In this document: positions 17,748 to 27,191 of the stretch, in pieces | How positions within the stretch are numbered: position 1 is the stretch's first letter | Layout: each line of letters opens with the position of its first letter | NCBI RefSeq assembly: GCF_003026215.1 | Contig: NZ_PYOC01000008.1 | Coordinates: forward strand, 62,001 to 126,000 | Direction: 5' to 3' | DNA length: 64,000 nucleotides | Origin: Photobacterium indicum | GTDB taxonomy: Bacteria; Pseudomonadota; Gammaproteobacteria; Enterobacterales; Vibrionaceae | Program-made: the position numbers and the translations under genes | The notes under the pieces: generated by a model | Databases searched by the model: none | Told to the model about the DNA's origin: nothing | The model's input: the letters and a program-made list of their open reading frames with translations, nothing else

Positions 17748-18846
17748 ATGTTCGAGATTAATCCAATTAAAAACCGACTTGAGGATGTATCAGCACGTAC
17801 TGACATTCTTAGGGGGTACCTTTGACTATGATGCTAAGAAAGAGCAACTAGAAGAGGTCAATGCAGAACTAGAGCAACCAGCTGTATGGAATGAGCCAGA
17901 ACGCGCTCAAGCTCTAGGTAAATCACGCGCAGCATTAGAAGCCGTGGTTGAAACTATCGATCAACTAGATCTGGGCGTAGAAGACGTTGCGGGTTTACTT
18001 GAATTAGCGGTAGAAGAAGACGATCAAGAAACATTTGATGAAATTGAGCCAGAACTGGCAGAGTTGGAAGCGAAGCTAGCCAAGCTTGAATTCCGCCGTA
18101 TGTTCTCGGGTGAATACGATTCATCAGATTGTTACATCGACCTACAAGCTGGTTCGGGCGGTACAGAAGCTCAGGACTGGACATCAATGATGTTACGTAT
18201 GTACTTACGTTGGGCTGATGCAAAAGGCTTTAAAACAGAGATTATCGAAGTCTCTGCTGGTGATGTTGCGGGTCTTAAATCAGCAACCATTCGCCTTGTA
18301 GGTGAGTATGCCTACGGCTGGCTACGTACTGAAACTGGTGTTCACCGTTTAGTGCGTAAATCACCGTTTGATTCAGGTGGTCGTCGCCATACTTCATTTG
18401 CTTCTGCGTTTGTTTACCCAGAAATTGATGACAACATTGTTATTGATATTAACCCTTCTGATTTGCGTATCGATGTATACCGCGCATCAGGAGCGGGTGG
18501 TCAGCACGTAAACACCACGGAATCTGCGGTACGTATTACGCACGTTCCTACCAACATTGTGGTGCAGTGTCAGAATGACCGTTCTCAGCATAAGAACAAA
18601 GATCAAGCGATGAAACAGTTGAAAGCAAAACTGTTCGAGTTTGAGATGCAAAAGCAAAATGCTGAAAAGCAAGCTAATGAAGACTCTAAGTCTGACATTG
18701 GTTGGGGCAGCCAAATTCGTTCTTACGTATTGGATGACTCGCGCATTAAAGATTTACGTACAGGGGTGGAGAATCGTAACACCCAAGCTGTACTTGACGG
18801 CGATTTAGACCGTTTTATCGAAGCTAGCCTGAAATCAGGTCTCTAA
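17748..18846 (+). CDS. prfB: Peptide chain release factor 2, with programmed +1 frameshift
   Basis: RF2 terminates translation at UGA and UAA. The gene must be read as 17748-17822 joined to 17824-18846: 25 codons, an in-frame TGA at 17823-17825, a +1 slip, then 340 codons, giving 365 residues, the E. coli RF2 length. The N-terminus [13 protein letters not shown] appears only if the first segment is used. The anticodon-like motif SPF and the catalytic GGQ loop ([11 protein letters not shown]) are present; the residue four before GGQ is Ala, the common bacterial form, not the Thr of E. coli K-12. lysS follows after 32 bp. Confidence 0.97.
17811..17826 (+). promoter_or_regulatory. RF2 autoregulatory frameshift site
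   Basis: AGGGGG (internal Shine-Dalgarno, 17811-17816) stands three bases before the slippery CTT TGA C (17820-17826). When RF2 is scarce, the ribosome pauses at TGA and slips +1 from CUU to UUU, producing full-length RF2; when abundant, it stops after 25 codons. All elements of the classical site are conserved. Confidence 0.95.
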
Positions 18847-18878
18847 CCGAATTGGGTTAATAATTAAAGGTTCCCCCC

Positions 18879-20387
18879 ATGACTGATCAAGTACAAGATG
18901 AAAACAAGCTGATTGCTGAGCGCCGTGCAAAGCTAGAAATGATCCGCGAAAACTGTAAAGCAAATGGCCACCCAAATGATTTCCGTCGCGACAGCTTAGC
19001 TGCCGATCTACAGGCTACTTTCGGTGAGAAAACGAAACCAGAGCTTGAAGAAGAAGGCCACATCGTTGCTATCGCTGGCCGTGTTATGGCTAAACGTGGT
19101 CCATTTTTAGCGATTCAAGATGTATCGGGTCGTATTCAGGCTTATGCTGATAAAACGGTACAAAAAGAATTAAAAGAGAAGTACTCAGGTCTTGATATCG
19201 GTGACATCATCGGTGTTAAAGGTCAGCTTCACTTATCAGGTAAAGGCGATCTTTACGTGACGATGGATAACTACGAATTGCTAACTAAAGCACTTCGTCC
19301 GTTACCAGAGAAGTTCCACGGTCTTACTGACCAAGAAATGCGTTACCGTCAGCGTTATGTTGATTTGATTGTTAACGAAGATTCTCGTAACACGATGATC
19401 ATGCGTTCTAAAGTTGTGAGTGCAATTCGTAACTTCATGACTAAGAAAGACTTCATGGAAGTTGAAACACCAATGATGCACGTTATCCCTGGTGGTGCAA
19501 CGGCACGTCCATTTATTACTCACCACAATGCGCTAGATATCGATATGTATCTACGTGTTGCACCAGAGCTTTACTTGAAGCGTCTAGTGGTTGGTGGTTT
19601 TGAGCGTGTATTCGAGATTAACCGTAACTTCCGTAACGAAGGCCTTTCTCCTCGTCATAATCCAGAATTCACCATGATGGAATTCTACATGGCGTACGCA
19701 GATTACAATGATCTGATGGATCTGACGGAAGAAATGCTAAGCAGCATTGCAACAGACCTACACGGTTCGCCTAAACTACCATACGGCGATGCAATTGTTG
19801 ATTTCGGTGGTCCATACCCACGTATCAGCATGCTAGATGCAATCAAGCAATACAACCCAGACAACGCTGAAATTCAAGCGCTTACTTACGAGCAAGTAGC
19901 TGATCGCGAACTGATGGCTAACATCGCACGTGGTCTTGATATCTACGTTGAAAAATTCTGGACGTGTGGTCAACTTCTTGAAGAAATCTTTGGTGAGACA
20001 GCTGAACCTCAGTTAATGCAACCAACGTTCATTACTGAATACCCAGCAGATATCTCTCCATTGGCGCGTCGTAACGATACAAATGATTTCATTACTGACC
20101 GTTTTGAATTCTTCATTGGTGGTCGTGAAGTGGCGAATGGCTTCTCTGAGCTTAACGACGCACAAGACCAAGATCAGCGTTTTAAAGCACAGGTTAATGC
20201 TAAAGATGCTGGTGATGATGAAGCAATGTATTACGATGCAGACTACATCACTGCACTAGAGCACGGCTTACCGCCAACAGCTGGTCAGGGCATTGGTATC
20301 GACCGTTTAGTAATGTTGTTCACTAACACACATACTATCCGTGACGTAATCTTGTTCCCTGCACTACGTCCACAAAACAAAGCATAA
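18879..20387 (+). CDS. lysS: Lysine--tRNA ligase (class II)
   Basis: A 502-residue class II aminoacyl-tRNA synthetase that charges tRNA-Lys. The N-terminal OB-fold anticodon-binding domain ([15 protein letters not shown]) is followed by the catalytic core: motif 1 (FMEVETPMM), motif 2 ([14 protein letters not shown]) and motif 3 (GIGIDRLVM), with the ending LFPALRPQ. The length matches E. coli LysS (505). The 32-bp gap to prfB suggests co-transcription, as in E. coli prfB-lysS. It ends at a strong terminator. Confidence 0.97.
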   Translation: MTDQVQDENKLIAERRAKLEMIRENCKANGHPNDFRRDSLAADLQATFGEKTKPELEEEGHIVAIAGRVMAKRGPFLAIQDVSGRIQAYADKTVQKELKEKYSGLDIGDIIGVKGQLHLSGKGDLYVTMDNYELLTKALRPLPEKFHGLTDQEMRYRQRYVDLIVNEDSRNTMIMRSKVVSAIRNFMTKKDFMEVETPMMHVIPGGATARPFITHHNALDIDMYLRVAPELYLKRLVVGGFERVFEINRNFRNEGLSPRHNPEFTMMEFYMAYADYNDLMDLTEEMLSSIATDLHGSPKLPYGDAIVDFGGPYPRISMLDAIKQYNPDNAEIQALTYEQVADRELMANIARGLDIYVEKFWTCGQLLEEIFGETAEPQLMQPTFITEYPADISPLARRNDTNDFITDRFEFFIGGREVANGFSELNDAQDQDQRFKAQVNAKDAGDDEAMYYDADYITALEHGLPPTAGQGIGIDRLVMLFTNTHTIRDVILFPALRPQNKA

Positions 20388-20436
20388 TCATTGCTTTAGT
20401 TTAGTTACGCTACTTTTCGGCGTAATATGGATAAAT

Positions 20437-20464
20437 AGAAGCCACTCAATGAGTGGCTTTTTTA
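20437..20464 (+). terminator. Terminator of prfB-lysS
   Basis: Perfect 9-bp stem AAGCCACTC / GAGTGGCTT (20439-20447 / 20451-20459), AAT loop, then T-run. Confidence 0.9.
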
Positions 20465-20628
20465 TTATGCGCGTTATGCATTTCATGACTTCAGTTTCTT
20501 ATCCTTATTGGTATTGCCCGCTTTTAAATATCTGCCTATCTAGTAGTGAATTTAGTTTAGAATTTTAAAAGACAGAAGTTTCCAATAGTGGAATTTTGTA
20601 TAAATAGCACTCATAAGGAAACTCTCGA

Positions 20629-20644
20629 TGTGATTCAATTCACA
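20629..20644. promoter_or_regulatory. Perfect CRP-binding palindrome
   Basis: TGTGATTCAATTCACA fits TGTGA-N6-TCACA exactly. It lies 280 bp upstream of the DAACS gene at 20924, in a spacer of 535 bp with no other gene, so a long leader or a distant promoter is implied. Most likely it places that carrier under cAMP-CRP control. Confidence 0.7.
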
Positions 20645-20923
20645 TAACTCGTCATTCAAAATTTGAGCCCTCTTTTGCTTTGCCTCCATACATTCTGCTA
20701 TTCACACTGCGTATAAGTTACCGTTTTATATATTATTTAGTTTTTTGTACTGTGATTTGTCCGATCTATTAATGTTGTCTTTTGTCGTTAATTTGTAACT
20801 ATATTGTAAAATATCTTCTTTTATCCTTTCATCATCTATGTAAAATGTCGCTCAACCCACGAGGAACAGTGGGAACACAATGTAAATCTAATATTACTAA
20901 GCACAACCAACTGGAGATGGACG

Positions 20924-22198
20924 ATGAATAAATCGTTATCAGGAAAGATATTTGCGGGCCTATTTATAGGTCTGATTATAGGTACAGCAATACAGTACTT
21001 ATTTAATGGCGTGACGTTGATGGATACATACGTACTTGGCTTAGCGGAAGGCGCTGGCGGTATGTTCGTTTCACTGATTAAATTACTTGTAGTACCTCTT
21101 GTCTACGTATCGATTGTTTGCGGTATCGTTGAATTGAAAGACATCACTGCATTTGGTCGCTTAGGTGGTAAAACCTTTGCTCTATACATTATTAATACCA
21201 TTATCGCGATTGCAGCAGCATTAACTGTTGGTATGATTTTCCAACCGGGTGCCGGTGCTAATTTAGCGGGTACTGTAGAAAAAACGGTTGAATTAACGAC
21301 AACAGAAACCCCTGATATTTTCTCTCTAATCGTTAATATTGTACCAAGCAACCCAGTACAAGCTTTTGCTAATGGCGATATGCTACAAATCATCTTCATG
21401 GCTATTTTGACGGGACTTGCGATTCAAGCGCTTGATAAGCGTGGCGGTCCTGCAATCAAAACGTTCAAGATGGCAAACGAAATCATGATGAAGCTAGTAG
21501 GCTTGGTTATGAGCTTAGCGCCATTCGGTGTATTTGCACTGATGATTCAACTAGGTGCAACATTAGACGGCAATACTTTAATGTCTGTGGCTGGTTATGT
21601 TGGTCTAGTCGTTGCGATGTTGGTTTTTTGGATTTTCTTCTTCTATCCAATGATGGTGGGTATTACAACTGGCATTAAGCCGACAACTTTCCTTCGTCAT
21701 ACCCGTGAGCAGATTTTATTCTCGCTATCGACAGCAAGCTCAAATGCAACCATTCCAGTAACTATGCGTACACTGACAGATAAGATTGGCGTCTCGAAGT
21801 CAGTCGCTGGTTTTGGTGTGCCATTGGGTGCAACAATGAACATGTCTGGTGTCTCTATTTACATTGCACTGGCAACAATTTTCGTGGCGAACGCATTTGG
21901 TCAGCCAATTAATACTGCCGACTTATTTACCTTGGGTTTAACTATCTTGTTGCTATCAATTGGCGCTGGTGGTGTTCCGGGTGGTGGTATTGTGATGGTT
22001 GGTGTATTGCTTCACCAACTAGGTTTACCGCCAGAAGGTCTAGCAATTATTGCTGCAGTTGACCGTATTAACGATATGTTCTGTACTAGCTCAAATGTTG
22101 TTGGTGATACCGCTGTAAACACGATTGTGGCAAAGAGTGAAAATGAAATTGGCGTACCAGCTGATGACGTTGAAGCGACCCCTGTAACTGTTAGCTAA
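20924..22198 (+). CDS. Dicarboxylate/amino acid:cation symporter (GltP/DctA type)
   Basis: A 424-residue polytopic inner-membrane carrier of the DAACS family. The serine-rich loop motif LSTASSNATIPVTM, the segment GATMNMSGVSIY (in place of NMDGT), the glycine-rich IGAGGVPGGGIVM motif and the final DRINDMFCTSSNVVGD with its conserved Asp and Asn are all present, so transport should be functional. Substrate is most likely glutamate, aspartate or a C4-dicarboxylate; the altered NMDGT motif leaves this open. Ribosome site GGAGATGG before ATG 20924. It is a single-gene unit with its own terminator. Confidence 0.87.
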   Translation: MNKSLSGKIFAGLFIGLIIGTAIQYLFNGVTLMDTYVLGLAEGAGGMFVSLIKLLVVPLVYVSIVCGIVELKDITAFGRLGGKTFALYIINTIIAIAAALTVGMIFQPGAGANLAGTVEKTVELTTTETPDIFSLIVNIVPSNPVQAFANGDMLQIIFMAILTGLAIQALDKRGGPAIKTFKMANEIMMKLVGLVMSLAPFGVFALMIQLGATLDGNTLMSVAGYVGLVVAMLVFWIFFFYPMMVGITTGIKPTTFLRHTREQILFSLSTASSNATIPVTMRTLTDKIGVSKSVAGFGVPLGATMNMSGVSIYIALATIFVANAFGQPINTADLFTLGLTILLLSIGAGGVPGGGIVMVGVLLHQLGLPPEGLAIIAAVDRINDMFCTSSNVVGDTAVNTIVAKSENEIGVPADDVEATPVTVS

Positions 22199-22228
22199 AC
22201 AATATGCTGTAAAAAACAAAGCTTAATA

Positions 22229-22254
22229 AGAAGCGCCGAAAGGCGCTTTTTTTC
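22229..22254 (+). terminator. Terminator of the DAACS gene
   Basis: Perfect 7-bp stem AAGCGCC / GGCGCTT (22231-22237 / 22242-22248) with a GAAA tetraloop and a following T-run. Confidence 0.9.
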
Positions 22255-22571
22255 GTTTTATGATTTTTTACCTACTACAATTCTTTATATTATTAATTTT
22301 ATTGATGGTAATGATCAGATTTCATTCATCTTAATTAGAATATTTCATTATTGAATTGTTTGCTATTTTTGCCATATTAACCGCATTATCCATGGTGTAG
22401 ATGCATCTATTGTTAGAAAAAACAGGAGCATACCCCACATTTATAGTAAACAAGTTGCAATGGGTTAATTGTGGCATATATCATCAACCGATATGCCTGC
22501 ATAGCATTGTTGGTCGTGCATTATATTTGGACGTTATATCACATAGTTATTGTTTATTATCTAAAGGCTTA

Positions 22572-23927
22572 ATGATGAAAAGAGGGGTTAATATGGGAGT
22601 AATGCCAGGAGCGCTAGTAGTCTTTGGTGGTAGTTCTCAATCATGGTTGCCCTCTTTAGAGCAAGCAGGCTGGGTATGCCATCGTTGTTATGACCTAAGA
22701 GCCGCTGAGTCTTTATTATTGGATATTGGCCCTTGTATTGGTGTTGTCGACCTCAGTAAAGATGACTTCAGCATCAATGGTATAGCGACGCTGGTTAACC
22801 GTAATAAACAAGTACGCTGGTTAGCTGTTGTGCGAGAAGAGCAGCTTGCTTCAGACGCCATTTGCCAATTTATTGCTAGCTTCTGTATTGATTACTTCAC
22901 TTCACCGACGCCTGCTGCTCAGTTACAAGAAACCATTGGTCATCAACTGGGAATGTTACAGTTAGAGCGCAAGGTATGGCCTGATTTAGGGCGATTTGGC
23001 CAACAAGGTTTGCAAGGTACAACAGAAGTCATGAAGAGGCTTCGTCATCAAGTACAACGTATTGCAGCAAATGATGTGTCTGTTTTTATTGAAGGTGAAA
23101 TGGGCACAGGAAAAGAGTTGGTTGCTCGGGCTGTTCATCAAGCATCCACCCGTGCCAATAATGCATTTGTTCGGATTAGCTGTGAAACGGTTACAGCAGA
23201 TTGGTTCAGTGATAGTAACGATGAACAGCATTGTGATATGAATTCTTCCCCTTGTTGCTTTGCTTTAGCTGATAAAGGCATCTTATATCTCGATGAAATT
23301 TCAGCGCTGTCAGATCAGAGACAACAAGAGCTCTTACAGTTTATTCAAGATGACACATTCACGACAACTGCTGGTGAAAAGGTAACGTCAGATATTAGGG
23401 TTATTGTTTCAACCAGCTACCCTGTAGAGCAGCTAGTCGCAGAGGGTAAATTAAGGCAAGACCTGCTATATCGTTTAAATGTTGTTACGCTTGTCGTGCC
23501 TGCATTGCGGGAGCGAGGCTGCGATATCAGCTTACTTGCAGAGTTTTTATTGCTGAAATTTGCAAGACAATACAATAGCGTTGCAAAGCACTTTTCTGAT
23601 GAAGCCCAAAAAATGTTAATCACATACCCTTGGCCGGGGAATGTACGAGAATTAATTAGCCAAGTAAAACGTGCTGTACTATTGGCTGAAGATAAAAGTA
23701 TTGAAGCGGATCATCTTGATATACCGCGGCTAAATGACGATAAGCAAAGCTTAAAAACGATCAGAGAAGAGTCGGAGCGTGGGGCCCTGCTAACGGTATT
23801 AGAGAATAATAAAGGTCAAATTTCAGCTGCAGCCCGTGAACTAGGGGTTTCTCGTGCAACTATGTATCGGTTGTTGAATAAACATGATCTAGTGCCTGCT
23901 CCACGGAATTTTCGTGATAACCCGTAG
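22572..23927 (+). CDS. vpsR: VpsR-like transcriptional regulator (EBP homologue without GAFTGA)
   Basis: About 451 residues with three parts: an N-terminal receiver-like domain (VVDLS with its Asp), a central AAA+ domain (Walker A GEMGTGKE, Walker B GILYLDEI, Arg-finger region RQDLLYRLN) and a C-terminal Fis-type helix-turn-helix (ISAAARELGVSRATMYRLL). The sigma-54-contacting GAFTGA loop is missing; that stretch reads DWFSDSNDEQHC. V. cholerae VpsR, a c-di-GMP-binding activator of biofilm genes, has the same gap and nearly the same HTH and linker. Start is uncertain: ATG 22572, or ATG 22593, which has the better GAGGGG site. lysS lies a few genes upstream, as in V. cholerae. Confidence 0.85.
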   Translation: MMKRGVNMGVMPGALVVFGGSSQSWLPSLEQAGWVCHRCYDLRAAESLLLDIGPCIGVVDLSKDDFSINGIATLVNRNKQVRWLAVVREEQLASDAICQFIASFCIDYFTSPTPAAQLQETIGHQLGMLQLERKVWPDLGRFGQQGLQGTTEVMKRLRHQVQRIAANDVSVFIEGEMGTGKELVARAVHQASTRANNAFVRISCETVTADWFSDSNDEQHCDMNSSPCCFALADKGILYLDEISALSDQRQQELLQFIQDDTFTTTAGEKVTSDIRVIVSTSYPVEQLVAEGKLRQDLLYRLNVVTLVVPALRERGCDISLLAEFLLLKFARQYNSVAKHFSDEAQKMLITYPWPGNVRELISQVKRAVLLAEDKSIEADHLDIPRLNDDKQSLKTIREESERGALLTVLENNKGQISAAARELGVSRATMYRLLNKHDLVPAPRNFRDNP

Positions 23928-23945
23928 TTGAATTTATCGATGCAA

Positions 23946-23970
23946 AGAAACGCTTATGTAGCGTTTTTTA
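23946..23970 (+). terminator. Terminator of vpsR
   Basis: Short stem AAACGC / GCGTTT (23948-23953 / 23961-23966) followed by T-run, 20 bp after the stop codon. Confidence 0.7.
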
Positions 23971-24164
23971 TGACGGCTAATTACGAGGTCATACTCGTGA
24001 GTATAAGTTGATAACATACTGGCGACCATGAATTCAATGTGATTGAAAAATGGTCACTCATGCTGTTGGCTCATCGACATTAAGATATTTTACAATATAT
24101 TTAGAATGTACAAAAAATAGTTATAGCATATAACTTTGTTATGCATTCTAGGTTAAATATACGC

Positions 24165-24192
24165 TTGTCAAATAATTGTAAATGGTTAAAAT
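24165..24192 (+). promoter_or_regulatory. Candidate sigma-70 promoter of the DUF1127 locus
   Basis: TTGTCA (24165-24170), 16-bp spacer, TAAAAT (24187-24192). The transcription start would be near 24199, about 37 nt before the 23-codon ORF. The remaining spacer 23971-24164 shows nothing I can name. Confidence 0.5.
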
Positions 24193-24235
24193 TAACACTC
24201 ATTTCAACACTATAACGTCACTTCAGGAGGTACAT

Positions 24236-24307
24236 ATGAACACTATCACTATGATGAATTGTACGCGTCCTGCTGTTGATGCCACTCAGCAATTCACTAA
24301 ACACTAA
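24236..24307 (+). CDS. 23-residue small ORF or leader peptide
   Basis: ATG 24236 follows CAGGAGGTACAT, an almost ideal ribosome-binding site, and the frame closes at TAA 24305 after 23 codons. The peptide is polar, starts MNTITMMNCTRP and has no membrane segment. It lies 115 bp upstream of the DUF1127 gene in another frame, with a GC-rich hairpin (CCGCG / CGCGG, 24331-24349 area) between the two. It could be a leader peptide that controls the DUF1127 gene or a free-standing small protein. I do not recognise it. Confidence 0.55.
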   Translation: MNTITMMNCTRPAVDATQQFTKH

Positions 24308-24422
24308 CAGCATCCGCTGTGTCTATGGGCCGCGGGTATCTGTCGCGGTGAGCAGTTGTAAGCAAATTCTCGTCAGTATGCCTGTATCCCTCCTTTAATA
24401 TCATTAAATGGAGAGCATTCTT

Positions 24423-24668
24423 ATGCGCCAATCAGTTTATTTGCACCTTGCAGTTTTACTTATTCGTCTAGATATTCATCGTGAGCACGAAGCATTTCGT
24501 CGTGAGCGCCGCCGTATTTTAGCGAATTTACCTCACCTATCTCAGCATGTATTAAAAGATATTGGTGTCGAGATAGATGGTCGTATGAAGGTAGGCTTAA
24601 GTTCTACTCCAGCACAATGTAAAGTTTATAATCTTAGACGAAGGTTTAAATCTAGACTTATAACGTAA
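24423..24668 (+). CDS. DUF1127 (YjiS-like) small protein
   Basis: An 81-residue basic protein whose middle part (RRERRRILANLPHLSQHVLKDIGV) fits the DUF1127 pattern: Arg-rich helix, Leu-x-x-Leu, then a conserved DIG turn. Members are short, often stress- or infection-induced, and some small DUF1127 proteins bind RNA; the function here is unknown. ATG 24423 has GGAG about 10 nt upstream; an ATG at 24408 has no ribosome site. The first 20 residues are hydrophobic enough for a short membrane or amphipathic helix. It is probably co-transcribed with the 23-codon ORF. Confidence 0.75.
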   Translation: MRQSVYLHLAVLLIRLDIHREHEAFRRERRRILANLPHLSQHVLKDIGVEIDGRMKVGLSSTPAQCKVYNLRRRFKSRLIT

Positions 24669-24917
24669 TGTTAGCGTCTTATTCTACTTTCCTAAGAATA
24701 GGGCGCTGTAACTCAGCCTGCATGTTTACGTTGTTTGGCTTTATCGGAAGGATCAAAACGTGTTAATCGAAAGACATGAGTTGTAACAGTTTACAATGCT
24801 TTGCTACGAAAACTGTCTCGAGATAGAAAGGTTAATTCGATAAAGTTACCCGTATCAATATAGCCATGTATCTATGTACCACTATAGCTAGATACATGCT
24901 GGTTGAGCTAATGTTAT

Positions 24918-24952
24918 TGGCCCCTGTTTTAACAAGCAGGGGCATTTTTTTG
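24918..24952 (+). terminator. Terminator downstream of the DUF1127 locus
   Basis: Perfect 7-bp stem GCCCCTG / CAGGGGC (24920-24926 / 24937-24943) and seven T on the plus strand. It touches the 3' end of the convergent tas gene; the minus strand has no U-run, so it serves plus-strand transcription. The 250 bp between the DUF1127 stop and this hairpin hold no ORF I can support. Confidence 0.75.
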
Positions 24953-24953
24953 T

Positions 24954-25988
24954 CTAAGGGCAAGGGTTTGAATAAGTCACACCCACTAATTCAAGATCTT
25001 TAAGCACATCATTACTCAGTGTTACACCTAGACTTGAAATATTGGATTCAAGCTGACCGAGGTTGGTGGCACCAATAATATTAGAAGCGACAAACGGACG
25101 TTGATTAATAAAAGCGAGTGCCATTTGTGCCGGGTCAAGACCATGTTTATTTGCGATATCAATATAAGCTTGTGTGGCTGCGATACCTTGTGGATTGAAG
25201 TAACGAGAGAATCGTTCGAACAGTGTACATCGCGCACCATCAGGGCGTGCTCCGTTCAAATATTTTCCGCTTAACGCACCAAAAGCTAGAGGTGAATAAG
25301 CCAGTAACTCAACCCCTTCATGATGACTTATTTCTGATAGCCCAACTTCAAAACTACGATTCAATAAGTTGTACGGATTTTGGATTGAAATAACACGAGG
25401 AAGGTTGTGCTTCTCTGCTAATTTCAGAAATGACATTACTCCCCATGGTGTTTCATTCGATAAGCCGATGTGACGAATTTTCCCTGCATTGATTAATTCA
25501 GCTAATGCTTCGAGTGTATCGGTGATAGTGACGCCTGTTGCATCTTCACTGTACGTGTAATTCAATTGACCAAAGCAGTTTGTTTCACGCTGTGGCCAGT
25601 GTAATTGGTACAAATCGATATAATCTGTTTGTAAGCGGTTTAAACTGGTTTCTACCGCATCGTGGATATGACGACGATCAAGTGCCATATCATCACGAAT
25701 ATAAGGGAGCGATCGAGGTCCTGCGACTTTCGTCGCTAAAATGACTTTATCGCGTTTCCCCGATTTCTTGAGCCAGTTACCAATGTAGGTTTCTGTTAGC
25801 CCCTGCGTTTCTTGCTTAGGAGGAACAGGGTACATTTCTGCGGTATCAATAAAATTCACACCATGCTCAAAAGCAAAATCGAGTTGGTCATGAGCTTCTG
25901 ATTCTGTGTTTTGTTCACCAAAAGTCATTGTTCCTAAACAAATTTTACTGACTTCTAATGATGAATGGGGGATTTTATGGTATTCCAT
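24954..25988 (-). CDS. tas: NADP(H)-dependent aldo-keto reductase Tas
   Basis: A 344-residue aldo-keto reductase with a TIM barrel and NADPH binding. The catalytic tetrad can be placed: Asp and Tyr in FIDTAEMYPVP, Lys in ILATKVAG, His in LYQLHWP. The C-terminal cofactor-binding segment IIGATNLGQLESN is present. E. coli Tas was found as a suppressor of tyrosine auxotrophy. In E. coli tas lies near mutH and rppH, as here. ATG 25988 is preceded by AAGGAAG. The natural substrate is unknown. Confidence 0.88.
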   Translation of the reverse strand: MEYHKIPHSSLEVSKICLGTMTFGEQNTESEAHDQLDFAFEHGVNFIDTAEMYPVPPKQETQGLTETYIGNWLKKSGKRDKVILATKVAGPRSLPYIRDDMALDRRHIHDAVETSLNRLQTDYIDLYQLHWPQRETNCFGQLNYTYSEDATGVTITDTLEALAELINAGKIRHIGLSNETPWGVMSFLKLAEKHNLPRVISIQNPYNLLNRSFEVGLSEISHHEGVELLAYSPLAFGALSGKYLNGARPDGARCTLFERFSRYFNPQGIAATQAYIDIANKHGLDPAQMALAFINQRPFVASNIIGATNLGQLESNISSLGVTLSNDVLKDLELVGVTYSNPCP

Positions 25989-26163
25989 AAGCCTTCCTTG
26001 GACTGATGTGCTGTCACTTCAATATATCAAGGCAGTAAGATCATGAAAAGTCAGTTTTTGTTGTTTTTGGCAGATCCTAACTTGCCGACAGTCAGAACAT
26101 GACACATAGTTATATTGACTGAAATATTAATCAGGCTCTAAAAACGAAGCTTAAGGAAAAGCG

Positions 26164-26466
26164 ATGAAGCTATCTCAACTGAAACATTGGTTAAAGTCGA
26201 GCGAAGGTCAAATACCTAAATGTGTATTAACCAGTTACGCTGGGCAACCTGGTTATTTAATGGAAATAGAATACAAGCATCAATTGGTTCCATTAAAAGA
26301 TGATCAAGATGAAATGCTTCATTTTCAATCAATCGAACATGTTCAAAGCTTGTTACGTCCACTAGGTATTACATCGGTCGTATTGCGTGTTATTGATCCG
26401 TACGATGAGTTTTCACCTGACGGTCAGTTATCAACATGCCGTGAAGATATGATTATCTCGCTTTGA
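26164..26466 (+). CDS. Small conserved protein (possibly DUF6482)
   Basis: A 100-residue soluble protein with mixed helix and strand character and no signal peptide, starting after AAGGAAAAGCG at ATG 26164. From memory it resembles a short protein seen between lysS/vpsR and mutH in Vibrio species and grouped as DUF6482; this is not certain. It is divergent from tas and convergent with mutH. Function unknown. Confidence 0.6.
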   Translation: MKLSQLKHWLKSSEGQIPKCVLTSYAGQPGYLMEIEYKHQLVPLKDDQDEMLHFQSIEHVQSLLRPLGITSVVLRVIDPYDEFSPDGQLSTCREDMIISL

Positions 26467-26522
26467 TTATGTTGACTATATAGATCTGATAGCGCAATGA
26501 ATATTGGTTTGCTGCTGATGAA

Positions 26523-27191
26523 TTAGAGAATGAAATGACGCGCTAAAATGGCAGCTGTGAAGTGGGTTTTTAAATAAAAGCCACGAGGTAAGGTTTTTAT
26601 TGGTTGACCATTTTCGCCATATGCTTCTGTTAATGCTCGGCTGTTAGCGGCTTTAGGACGAAGTTGAAGTACCTCGCCATGCCGAGCTGTGATATGTTCC
26701 ACTCGACCTAATACGATCATATCCATCAACTCTTCCCAATCTTGGCGAAGCTGCTGCTCTTCTTCAATAGATGGACTCCAAAGTAAGGGAGAGCCAACGT
26801 GGCGATCAGCGAGCGGAATATCACGTTCACCTTCAACAGGAACCCATAATACTCGAGCCAATTTATGGCGAATATGACTGTTTCCCCAATGTAAACCATG
26901 TAAGCCAATCAACGGAGCAACACATACAAATGTGGTTTCAAGTGGCTTTCCGCTGTATCCGATTGGGATGGTTTTTAGCTCAATCCCTAATTCAGGAAAA
27001 TCAGGAATCGGCTTGCTGCCCGCCACTGCACCAAGATGCCACTCAAGTAATTGACCAATCCAACCTTTATCACGCTTAAGATCGGGGGGGGGAATTATTC
27101 CTGCCTGTTCTGCAAGTTCTCCTAATGTCGATCCTGCTAGATCTTGGGCGCGTAATAACAGTTCTGATTCTGATTTAGGTGTTGGTTGCAT
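26523..27191 (-). CDS. mutH: DNA mismatch repair endonuclease MutH
   Basis: A 222-residue endonuclease that nicks the unmethylated strand at hemimethylated GATC during MutS/MutL-directed repair. The type II restriction-like active site is present as D64...E71-x-K73 ([12 protein letters not shown]), equivalent to Asp70, Glu77 and Lys79 of E. coli. The DNA-contact segments ([23 protein letters not shown]) and the ending [12 protein letters not shown] are conserved. Presence of MutH implies Dam methylation in this organism. It is divergent from rppH across a 950-bp spacer. Confidence 0.95.
   Translation of the reverse strand: MQPTPKSESELLLRAQDLAGSTLGELAEQAGIIPPPDLKRDKGWIGQLLEWHLGAVAGSKPIPDFPELGIELKTIPIGYSGKPLETTFVCVAPLIGLHGLHWGNSHIRHKLARVLWVPVEGERDIPLADRHVGSPLLWSPSIEEEQQLRQDWEELMDMIVLGRVEHITARHGEVLQLRPKAANSRALTEAYGENGQPIKTLPRGFYLKTHFTAAILARHFIL

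Noticed and set aside
17779..18846. prfB read as a simple ORF from 17779
   Set aside because: This loses the conserved N-terminus MFEINPIKN and ignores the complete frameshift signal at 17811-17826.
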